Below are positions 6,941-12,741 of a DNA stretch of 18,974 bases, piece after piece. The number at the start of each line of letters is the position of its first letter. Positions within the stretch are counted from its first letter, which is position 1. The DNA is from RYN-433 sp036558265 (GTDB lineage Bacteria > Planctomycetota > Phycisphaerae > Tepidisphaerales > Tepidisphaeraceae). The position numbers and the translations under genes were made by a program. The stretch is from positions 1 through 18,974 of the forward strand of contig DATBFY010000161.1 of NCBI GenBank assembly GCA_036558265.1, read 5' to 3'. Under the pieces are notes generated by a model. The model was not told the origin of the DNA. It searched no databases and saw nothing but the letters and a program-made list of their open reading frames with translations.

Positions 6941-7766
6941 TCCCCCCCGCGGCCTCCTGCTCCGCTTCCTCTTCCGCGCGCTCGATCTGCTTGCGGTGGG
7001 TTTCGGCCTCGTCGAGGGCTTCCAGCTCCGATTCGGTCGCCTCCCCGCGGACGAATTGCCGCACCAGCGGCACCTCGGTGCGCCGGATCTGGTCGGCCGT
7101 CCCGTCGAAGATGATCTTCCCCTCGTGCAGCATCACGATCCGATCCGCGACCTTGAACGCGCTGGCCATGTCGTGAGTGACGGTGATGCTCGTCACGTGC
7201 AGCTCGTTGTTGAGCTTCAGGATCAGGCGGTTGATCACGTCGCTGCGGACCGGGTCCAGGCCGGTCGTCGGCTCGTCGTAGAGGATCACCTGGGGCTCCA
7301 GCGCGATCGCCCGCGCCAGGGCGACGCGCTTCCGCTGCCCGCCCGAGAGCTGCGCCGGCATCTTCCGCTCGATCCCCGGCAGCCCCACCATTTCCAGCCG
7401 CTCGCTCACCACCCGCGCGATCTCCTGCGGCGGCTTGTCCGTGTGCTCCTGCAGCGGGAACGCGATGTTCTCCCCGACCGTCAGCGAGTCGAAGAGCGCC
7501 CCCATTTGAAACAGGAACCCGAACCGTGTGCGCAGCTCCATCAACTGCCGCTCGGGCATCAGGTCCACCCGCTGGGCGTCGAACCACACCTCTCCGTCGT
7601 CGGGCTTCAGGAGTCCCACGATATGCTTGAGCAGCACGCTCTTGCCGGTCCCGCTGGCGCCGATCACCACCAGTGACTGCCCGGCCTCGATGGAGAGGTC
7701 GAGGCCGTCGAGCACGACCAGCCGGCCGAAGGACTTCGAAACGTTTTTCAGCTCGATCAAGGCCAT
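6933..7766 (-). CDS. mlaF: MlaF family ABC transporter ATP-binding protein
   Basis: This is the cytosolic ATPase that powers MCE lipid transport together with the MlaE permease. In 277 residues all ATPase motifs are intact: Walker A GASGTGKS (36-43), Q-loop Gln87, signature LSGGQRKR (140-147), Walker B VILYDEP (160-166), GLDP D-loop (169-172) and switch His198 in TVTHD. The FQMGALFDSLTVGENIAFPL stretch is characteristic of the MlaF/Ttg2A group. An acidic, Glu/Ala-rich tail of about 35 residues follows the core. I chose ATG at 7766 (MALIELKNV) because the conserved first strand begins there; ATG 7796 would add ten unconserved residues. No clear ribosome site is seen for either. It follows mlaE by 87 bp, and this gap carries heptamer arrays. 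Confidence 0.95.
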   Translation of the reverse strand: MALIELKNVSKSFGRLVVLDGLDLSIEAGQSLVVIGASGTGKSVLLKHIVGLLKPDDGEVWFDAQRVDLMPERQLMELRTRFGFLFQMGALFDSLTVGENIAFPLQEHTDKPPQEIARVVSERLEMVGLPGIERKMPAQLSGGQRKRVALARAIALEPQVILYDEPTTGLDPVRSDVINRLILKLNNELHVTSITVTHDMASAFKVADRIVMLHEGKIIFDGTADQIRRTEVPLVRQFVRGEATESELEALDEAETHRKQIERAEEEAEQEAAGGNR

Positions 7767-7785
7767 GAGAATCGAACGGATAAAA

Positions 7786-7853
7786 CACAAAGACATAAGA
7801 CATAAGGCGCGATCGACAGCCTCTTATGGTTTACGTCGTTACGTTTTACGCCA
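7786..7853. repeat. Two 7-bp word arrays in the mlaE-mlaF gap
   Basis: The left array reads CACAAAG, ACATAAG, ACATAAG (7786-7806). The right array reads TTATGGT, TTACGTCG, TTACGTT, TTACGCC (7825-7853), seven-base words with one eight-base word. CATAAG (7801-7806) and CTTATG (7824-7829) face each other as a short inverted repeat. The right array abuts the mlaE stop codon. Confidence 0.65.
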
Positions 7854-8678
7854 TTACCCGAATATCCCCCGGATCCCGTAAATCGAGATGTACCAGTCCT
7901 TCGCCACCTTGGCGAAGAAGAAGTTTAATACGATAATCGCAATAAAACTCGTCACGAATGATTCGGTACACGCCCGCCCCACCCCCTGCGCCCCCTGCCC
8001 GCAGGTGAAGCCCTTGTAGCAACTGACCAGCCCGATCGCGGCGCCGAAGAACATCGCCTTGGTCAGCCCCTCCATGATCTGCCAGTTGTCCACCGCCGCC
8101 GCCGAGTAACGCCAGTACGGATCCTCCGGGATGCCCAGGGACTTGACCGCCACCAGCCACCCGCCGATCACCCCCAGCACGTCGCTGTAAACCGTCAGGA
8201 TCGGCAGCAGGATCACGCACGCGAGGAACCGCGGCACGACCAGCACGCGGATCGGGTCGGCGCCCATCACGCGCAGCGCGTCCAATTGCTCGGTGACGTT
8301 CATCGTCCCCAGTTCCGCCGTCAACGCCCCGCCCACGCGCCCGGCGAGCATCACCGCCGCCAGCACCGGCCCGATCTGCTTCACCACGCTCACGTTGATG
8401 ATGCTGCCCAGGCGGTTCTCCTGGCCGATCGTGCGGAACTGCGTGTACGCCTCGATCGCCAGCACCATCCCGATGAACGCCCCCGTGATCCCGATCACCG
8501 GCACGCTCTTGAACCCCACCTCGTACATCTGCGGCACGACCAGCCGCAGGTTCCGCCACCGCAGCGAACCCCGCCCCATCCACGAGAACGTCCACCCGGC
8601 GAACCGCCAGAACTGCCCGAACGCCGCCAAGAGCGCCAGCGAATCCCGACCGACCTTGTTTACGATCCGTTGCGGCAT
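7854..8678 (-). CDS. mlaE: MlaE family ABC transporter permease
   Basis: This is the inner-membrane permease of the MCE lipid transporter (274 residues, normal length). It has about five hydrophobic segments. The family core GRVGGALTAELGTM, VTEQLDALRVMGADP and VVPRFLACVI is intact, and so is the later GFTCGQGAQGVGRA block that resembles the usual GGAxGVGxAT. The start is ATG at 8678 (MPQRIVNKV). The frame stays open a further 300 bases upstream, but that part runs through repeat sequence and has no conserved content. It is first in the minus-strand order mlaE, mlaF, then, beyond the inserted gene, mlaD. It is divergent from the TPR lipoprotein gene, with a 350-bp repeat-filled gap between them. 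Confidence 0.94.
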   Translation of the reverse strand: MPQRIVNKVGRDSLALLAAFGQFWRFAGWTFSWMGRGSLRWRNLRLVVPQMYEVGFKSVPVIGITGAFIGMVLAIEAYTQFRTIGQENRLGSIINVSVVKQIGPVLAAVMLAGRVGGALTAELGTMNVTEQLDALRVMGADPIRVLVVPRFLACVILLPILTVYSDVLGVIGGWLVAVKSLGIPEDPYWRYSAAAVDNWQIMEGLTKAMFFGAAIGLVSCYKGFTCGQGAQGVGRACTESFVTSFIAIIVLNFFFAKVAKDWYISIYGIRGIFG

Positions 8679-8739
8679 GACCAGCGCGCGATGATACGCC
8701 CACCCCCCAGCGCTCGCAAACGACGCCTCGCACCGGCTT

Positions 8740-8774
8740 GCCTTTTGACTTTTGCCCGTTGCCTTTTGCCTTTC
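8740..8774. repeat. Heptamer array, five 7-bp units
   Basis: The units are GCCTTTT, GACTTTT, GCCCGTT, GCCTTTT and GCCTTTC, in perfect 7-base phase. On the minus strand the consensus is AAAAGGC, the same word as in the arrays at 9952 and 12712. Confidence 0.75.
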
Positions 8775-8789
8775 CCGTTCCGCCCTCCC

Positions 8790-8933
8790 CATGCATTTCC
8801 AGGGCGAGCGCATATGGGAGGGCGAGCCTGGCGTGCGAGCCGCGGGTTCCCCGCAGGGGAACCCAAAAGACAGCTCGGGCGGAGCCTCGCCCTCCCGTTC
8901 AGTACCACACGCGATTGCCCTGCATGCATTTCC
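8790..8933. mobile_element. Candidate small palindromic insertion element with 11-bp direct repeats
   Basis: CATGCATTTCC occurs at 8790-8800 and again at 8923-8933, like a target-site duplication. Between the copies, GGGAGGGCGAG (8816-8826) and CTCGCCCTCCC (8886-8896) form an 11-bp perfect inverted repeat. Inside it GGGTTCCCC (8844-8852) and GGGGAACCC (8856-8864) form a 9-bp hairpin with a 3-base loop. There is no coding capacity. Translated, it reads like the EGEAP...GSPSH peptides that I associate with dispersed elements in planctomycete genomes. A nonautonomous element is inference. Confidence 0.5.
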
Positions 8934-9018
8934 TGCGCGGCCTCCCCTTGCAAATGAAGTGGCCCGCGTTAGTTTCAAGGCTCGAGAATGGAGTCTCGCA
9001 TCCCTTTAGTCGCTACAT

Positions 9019-9024
9019 GGAGGT
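9019..9024 (+). promoter_or_regulatory. Ribosome binding site of the TPR lipoprotein gene
   Basis: GGAGGT lies four bases before ATG 9029. It favours this start over the in-frame ATG at 9017, which has no site in front of it. Confidence 0.6.
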
Positions 9025-9028
9025 AGCC

Positions 9029-9931
9029 ATGTCCCGGGCCCGTCGTTGTATTTCCCGTGTCCTCGTCGCCGCTAGCGTCTCCACCGCCGCCACGCTCGCG
9101 CTGCCGCCCCTCCCGCTCGCCCTGACCGGCTGCTCGGACATGGTCACGTTCTCCCAGCAGGATCGCGACGTGGCGTTGCAGGCCTACAACCAGGGAGACT
9201 ACGCCCGCGCCGCCGGCGGCTTTCGCGCCGCCCTCCGCCAGGACCCCCGCGACTACATGTCGCACTACTACCTGGGCATGTCCACCCTGCAATTGGGCAG
9301 TTACCAGCAGTCGATCGTCGCCTTCCGCTCCTGCCTCGAGACCCAGAATGTGACCCTCGCCGGCAAGGAGGACGATGCCATTCGCGCCAAGGCCCTCGAC
9401 GGCCTGGCGCAGGCGATCGTCAAGTCCGACGCCGCCGACGTCGAGGTCAACAAGGTCGAACAGGCCGCCCGCAGCGCCAAGGGCCCTGCCGCCGCCCGCG
9501 AGTTCTTCGTCCTGGCCAAGGTCTACCGCTACCGCAAGCTGCCCGACATGGCCCTCGACTACTACAACCACGCCACCCTCGACGACCCGAAGAATTTCGA
9601 CTACGCCAAGGAGTACGGCCTCTACTGCGAGCAGCTCCAGCAGACCGCCAAGGCCCAGGAGGCCCTCCGCCAGGCCTACGGCATCAACCCGCGCGACACC
9701 GAGGTCATCCAGGCCCTGCAACGCGTCGGCGTCGTCCCCGGCCCGAGCCTGCGCAGCAAGGCCGACCTCGCCCAGCCGCCCTTCCCCAAGGGCCCGATCC
9801 CCGAGCTCGATATCGACAAGGTAAAGGAAACGTTCGGCCTGGGCGGCGGCTCTGCCGACGAGGCCACGCCCGCCGCCAATCGCACCGCCCCCGCCGCGGC
9901 CGCGCCCCGCTCGATCATCCCCCGGGACTGA
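9029..9931 (+). CDS. TPR-repeat lipoprotein
   Basis: This 300-residue protein has a lipoprotein signal peptide: MSRARRC, a hydrophobic stretch, then the lipobox LTGC with Cys35 as the lipidated residue. Ser at +2 suggests export to the outer membrane by the usual sorting rule, although that rule is not proven in this group. Residues about 45-110 hold two tetratricopeptide-like helical pairs (ALQAYNQGDYARAAGGFRAA, then YYLGMSTLQLGSYQQSIVAF). Further TPR-like pairs follow at about 170-235. The C-terminal 60 residues are Pro/Ala-rich and probably disordered. TPRs usually bind proteins, so this is probably a scaffold or adaptor in the envelope. It is divergent from mlaE, which is compatible with but does not prove a link to lipid transport. 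Confidence 0.85.
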   Translation: MSRARRCISRVLVAASVSTAATLALPPLPLALTGCSDMVTFSQQDRDVALQAYNQGDYARAAGGFRAALRQDPRDYMSHYYLGMSTLQLGSYQQSIVAFRSCLETQNVTLAGKEDDAIRAKALDGLAQAIVKSDAADVEVNKVEQAARSAKGPAAAREFFVLAKVYRYRKLPDMALDYYNHATLDDPKNFDYAKEYGLYCEQLQQTAKAQEALRQAYGINPRDTEVIQALQRVGVVPGPSLRSKADLAQPPFPKGPIPELDIDKVKETFGLGGGSADEATPAANRTAPAAAAPRSIIPRD

Positions 9932-9951
9932 CCCATCGAAAGCCAAGCGTC

Positions 9952-10022
9952 GAAGGCAGAAGGCAGAATCGGATCGCGTCCCGCGTAACGCCGGCTGTGC
10001 TCCGATTCAACCTTCCGCCTTC
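9952..10022. repeat. Heptamer arrays forming a 22-bp hairpin between convergent genes
   Basis: The left arm (9952-9973) is GAAGGCA, GAAGGCA, GAATCGG plus A. The right arm (10001-10022) is its reverse complement with three mismatches. The loop is 27 bases. The right array continues in 7-base phase as TTCAACC, TTCCGCC, TTCATCC, TTCAACC (10006-10033), reaching into the stop codon of the next gene. It may act as a two-way terminator or mRNA-end stabiliser, but it lacks a T-run. Confidence 0.75.
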
Positions 10023-10027
10023 ATCCT

Positions 10028-10405
10028 TCAACCTTTGGTTTCCGGCGCCGAAAAATCCACCATCCCTCCCGCTCCATGATGATGGCTCGCCCCCGGCGGC
10101 TCATCGTGCGAGTGCGTCGGTGGAAGGTCCTCCGGATGCTCCTTGCGCAGCACCGGCCCCATGAGCGCCGCCACCACGAACAACCCCGCGAAGCTGACCA
10201 ACAGGTTGCGCACCCACTGCGTCTGGTCGCTCAGCACCGGCACCCCCGGCCCCTCCGAGGGTGGGGGCGCGGCGGGCGCCGTCGCACGCCGGGCCACCGT
10301 CGCCCCGGCCGACCCGCGCGGCGGGCGCACCGGACGATCCTGCGCTAACGAGGCCGCCGCGCCGACCAGGACCAGCAGCATGAATACAATCGCCCGCGTC
10401 ATCAT
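10028..10405 (-). CDS. Small exported/membrane protein with His-rich C-terminus
   Basis: This 125-residue protein belongs to no family I know. Residues 4-21 form a signal peptide or first helix (IVFMLLVLVGAAASLAQ). A Pro/Ala/Arg-rich linker follows to about residue 58. A second hydrophobic helix spans about 67-85 (NLLVSFAGLFVVAALMGPV). The tail has the histidine cluster THSHDEPPGASHHHG (97-111), which might bind metal. The start is ATG at 10405. The stop of the upstream HAD gene lies 11 bp before it, and a ribosome-site-like AGGT overlaps that stop, so the two are probably cotranslated. The TGA stop lies inside a heptamer repeat unit. The gene is real by its codon pattern and signal peptide; its role is unknown. 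Confidence 0.7.
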   Translation of the reverse strand: MMTRAIVFMLLVLVGAAASLAQDRPVRPPRGSAGATVARRATAPAAPPPSEGPGVPVLSDQTQWVRNLLVSFAGLFVVAALMGPVLRKEHPEDLPPTHSHDEPPGASHHHGAGGMVDFSAPETKG

Positions 10406-10416
10406 CCCGCGCGACC

Positions 10417-11118
10417 TCACGCCGCCCCCAGCTTGAGCTCCGGCACCGCCGCCGTCACCGTGGCGGGCCTCAGGTCCTTCACGATGTAGTTCGCGTCCGC
10501 GAGCTTCTCCACCGGGTAGCTCGTCGCCACCGCCAGCGTGCGGAAGCCCACCGTCTTCACGCTGCGGATCACCGTCGGCGCGTCCTCGATGATCAGGCAG
10601 TCCGCCGGCCGCAGCTCGTGCTTCACCTTCGCCCCCAGTTGCTGCGCGCACAGGAGGTAACCCGACGGGTCCGGCTTGCCCACCGTCACGTCCTCGGCGG
10701 CGACGATCACCTTGAAGCAGTCGCGCAGGCCAACCCCCTCCAGCATCGCCTCGATCTCCTCCCGCAGCGCCCCGGAGCAGATCGCCAGCGGGTACCGCCA
10801 CCACAGCCCGCGCACGAACTCGTCCACCCCCGGGAGCGTCGCGTACTTGCGCGCCCGGATCAGGTCCATCATCATCTCGCTCTTGCGGGTCATCGCCCGC
10901 AGGAACGTGCGCGGGTCCAACTCCCGCCCGTGCTTGGCGAACACGTGCTTGAACGCCCCCTTGTCGTCGAACCCGATCAGCTCGTTGTAATACTCCGCCT
11001 CGCTCAGCTCCAGGTGCTCGCCCCGCAGAACCTCGTGAAACGCCCAGAAGTGCAGGGGCTCGCTGTTCACGATCACCCCGTCAAAGTCAAACAGCACCGC
11101 GGCTGGCCAGGAAGACAT
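10417..11118 (-). CDS. HAD-superfamily hydrolase, beta-phosphoglucomutase/phosphatase-like
   Basis: This cytosolic 233-residue enzyme removes or moves phosphate on a small metabolite. HAD motif I is DFDGVIVNSE, with nucleophile Asp11 and acid/base Asp13. Motif II is Ser115 in ICSGAL, motif III Lys148 in VGKPDPSGY, and motif IV the acidic pair Glu178-Asp179 in IIEDAP. The helical cap between residues 15 and 90 and the GVIVNSE form put it with the beta-phosphoglucomutase, phosphoglycolate phosphatase and sugar-phosphatase group. The substrate cannot be read from sequence. The start is ATG at 11118. It leads a two-gene unit with the small His-rich membrane protein, 11 bp downstream. Confidence 0.9.
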   Translation of the reverse strand: MSSWPAAVLFDFDGVIVNSEPLHFWAFHEVLRGEHLELSEAEYYNELIGFDDKGAFKHVFAKHGRELDPRTFLRAMTRKSEMMMDLIRARKYATLPGVDEFVRGLWWRYPLAICSGALREEIEAMLEGVGLRDCFKVIVAAEDVTVGKPDPSGYLLCAQQLGAKVKHELRPADCLIIEDAPTVIRSVKTVGFRTLAVATSYPVEKLADANYIVKDLRPATVTAAVPELKLGAA

Positions 11119-11162
11119 AGGGGCAAGAGGCTACGGTCGGCCGGGGGCAGGATCAAGCAAAG

Positions 11163-11243
11163 GTGAAACATGAAACATGAAGACATGAAACATGAAGAGC
11201 ACGGCTACCGGTGATCTTCATGTTTCATGTCTTCATGTTTCAC
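11163..11243. repeat. Heptamer arrays forming a 28-bp perfect inverted repeat
   Basis: The left array is TGAAACA twice, TGAAGACA (8 bases), TGAAACA and TGAAGA (11164-11198). Bases 11171-11198 are the exact reverse complement of 11215-11242, with a 16-base loop (11199-11214). The left side carries one extra TGAAACA unit. It sits between two minus-strand genes and has no T-run. A hairpin this long would be very stable in RNA or single-stranded DNA. Confidence 0.9.
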
Positions 11244-11256
11244 TCTTCCCTCCTCC

Positions 11257-12660
11257 TCACGGGATCGGCAAATCCTTGAACTCAAACCTCACCTCCATCT
11301 CCCGCGTCTGCGTTGGGATTTCCCAGACCAGCCGAAACGGCTCGCCCGCGCGCGTGTCCTCGCCGCCCCAGGCGTCGCGGGCGAAGTTCCAGTTGTAGTT
11401 CATCTCCTTGCCGTCGAACCCGCCGCCCCAACCCCGGCTCGACAAGGCCTTGCCGTCCTTGTCCAACAGCCGCAGGGCGTACCCGGGATACTGCATCGAC
11501 GACCACTCCTGCTCGCCCATCTGGTCGCGGTAGATCGTCATCTGCAGCTCGTACTGGTCGCCGTTCTTCTTTGCCTGCTTGATGACGATGCGCCGCCCCG
11601 CCACCGTCCGCTCGAGGTTCTTCGCGTTCAGGATCTCCGGGACGTCCAGCGTCTGGGACTTGGTCTGCACGGTGAATTTCACCGAGCCCTTGAAGCGGGC
11701 GATCCGCGTGCCCGGGTTGTGCGCCGGGTACGCCAGCCGCGCGCTCAGGTTCCAGATGAACTGCTGCCCCGAGCTCATGCCGTTCATGATGCGGTCGCTG
11801 CTCGCCAGCGAGTTGCCGTGGTCGTCCACGGCCTCCTCCACGTTCACGTTGTACGAGGACTGGATCACGTGGATCTTGGGCTCGGCGAACGCCGACAGGC
11901 CAAGAGAGAAGTCGCGCTGCACGTTCGCCGGGCTCGCCAGGTCGATCGAGTTCGAGCGGTAGACGCGGTTGGCGACGACCATGAACGGACCGGTGACGAC
12001 GCTCGGGCCGTTCCAGTACGCGGCCGTGCCGCGGCACAGGCTCATCCGGTGGCCGTTGCCGATCTGCTGCGGGGTGACGCCGCTTTTCTGGCACGCCTCC
12101 TTGAACGCCGTCCAGAAGTTGACCCGCTCCAGGTCCATCGTCACCGTCGCCGGGAACACGCCCTGCTGCTGCCAGAGGTTGCCCGGGTAGGTGGGAAACT
12201 CGCACCGCGCCTGTTTGCCGAGCTGCTCGAAGACGTCCTGGGGCCTGGCGTCCTTGACGTGGATCGTCACCACCGAACCGCCGATCTCCGCCCCCTCCTC
12301 GATCTGCCGCAGCGCCGCCGCGGCGCGCGTGCGAACCTCCTCGTCCTCCGCCGCGTTTGCCAGGTCCTGCAGCCGCCCGACGACCTCCGACCCGAACCCG
12401 ACCAGCGTGTCCTGCGCCGCCTGGCGCTCCTTCCAACTGTCGGCCGACAGGGCCTTGATGGCCGCGCCGATCTTCGCGCTGTCCTGGACGTCAAGGGTCG
12501 CGGCCGACCTGGAGGCGGCCGTCACCGGCTTCGAAGCGGCCGTCACCGGCTTAATTGCAGGCGTAGCGGGCCTCGACGCCGGCGACGCCGGCTCAGCGGC
12601 GGCCGCACACAGCGGCAAGACCAGGATGGCGACGAACGAACGAGCAACGGACCGGAGCAT
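11257..12660 (-). CDS. Exported protein of unknown function with HEAT-like and secretin-like segments
   Basis: The 467-residue protein begins with a signal peptide (MLRSVARSFVAILVLPL, cleavage near AAAAEP). A low-complexity linker contains the seven-residue unit KPVTAAS twice in a row, encoded by a 21-bp tandem repeat at 12515-12552. Residues about 58-120 are helical and look like one or two HEAT repeats (SWKERQAAQDTLVGFG, then EEVRTRAAAALRQI). Then SVVTIHVKDARPQDVFEQLG resembles the short N-terminal domain of secretins and TonB-type receptors. The C-terminal half is beta-rich, without recognisable catalytic residues. I do not know its function. The start is ATG at 12660. It lies 81 bp downstream of another uncharacterised membrane protein gene on the same strand. 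Confidence 0.75.
   Translation of the reverse strand: MLRSVARSFVAILVLPLCAAAAEPASPASRPATPAIKPVTAASKPVTAASRSAATLDVQDSAKIGAAIKALSADSWKERQAAQDTLVGFGSEVVGRLQDLANAAEDEEVRTRAAAALRQIEEGAEIGGSVVTIHVKDARPQDVFEQLGKQARCEFPTYPGNLWQQQGVFPATVTMDLERVNFWTAFKEACQKSGVTPQQIGNGHRMSLCRGTAAYWNGPSVVTGPFMVVANRVYRSNSIDLASPANVQRDFSLGLSAFAEPKIHVIQSSYNVNVEEAVDDHGNSLASSDRIMNGMSSGQQFIWNLSARLAYPAHNPGTRIARFKGSVKFTVQTKSQTLDVPEILNAKNLERTVAGRRIVIKQAKKNGDQYELQMTIYRDQMGEQEWSSMQYPGYALRLLDKDGKALSSRGWGGGFDGKEMNYNWNFARDAWGGEDTRAGEPFRLVWEIPTQTREMEVRFEFKDLPIP
12515..12552. repeat. 21-bp tandem repeat inside the exported-protein gene
   Basis: GCGGCCGTCACCGGCTT occurs at 12515-12531 and 12536-12552, a period of 21 bases encoding the KPVTAAS linker unit twice. 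In-frame copy-number change would only alter linker length. Confidence 0.8.
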
Positions 12661-12711
12661 GGCAACCTCCCAATTCGGCAGGATAAGGCTACCAAGACCG
12701 GGGGGGAGAAC

Positions 12712-12739
12712 GCAAAAGGCAAAGGGCAGTTGGCAAGCC
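12712..12739. repeat. Heptamer array, four 7-bp units
   Basis: The units are GCAAAAG, GCAAAGG, GCAGTTG and GCAAGCC, in perfect 7-base phase, in the 81-bp gap between two minus-strand genes. The rotated word AAAAGGC is shared with the array at 8740-8774. The array ends just before the stop codon of the upstream gene (12742-12744). Confidence 0.7.
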
Positions 12740-12741
12740 GG

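Larger units (their letters stand above)
8679..9028. other. 350-bp divergent gap rich in repeats
   Basis: The gap contains a heptamer array (8740-8774) and a palindromic element flanked by direct repeats (8790-8933). It ends with the ribosome site of the lipoprotein gene. I see no convincing promoter: TTGCAA at 8948-8953 could be a -35 box for the plus strand, but no good -10 follows. There is no supported gene. Confidence 0.5.

Noticed and set aside
8679..8978. A 100-residue N-terminal extension of MlaE
   Set aside because: The extension is a translation of the palindromic repeat and heptamer array, has no family match in style, and would precede the normal MlaE start.
6893..12739. CRISPR array as an explanation for the short repeats
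   Set aside because: The units are 7-8 bp without spacers, and no cas gene is present.
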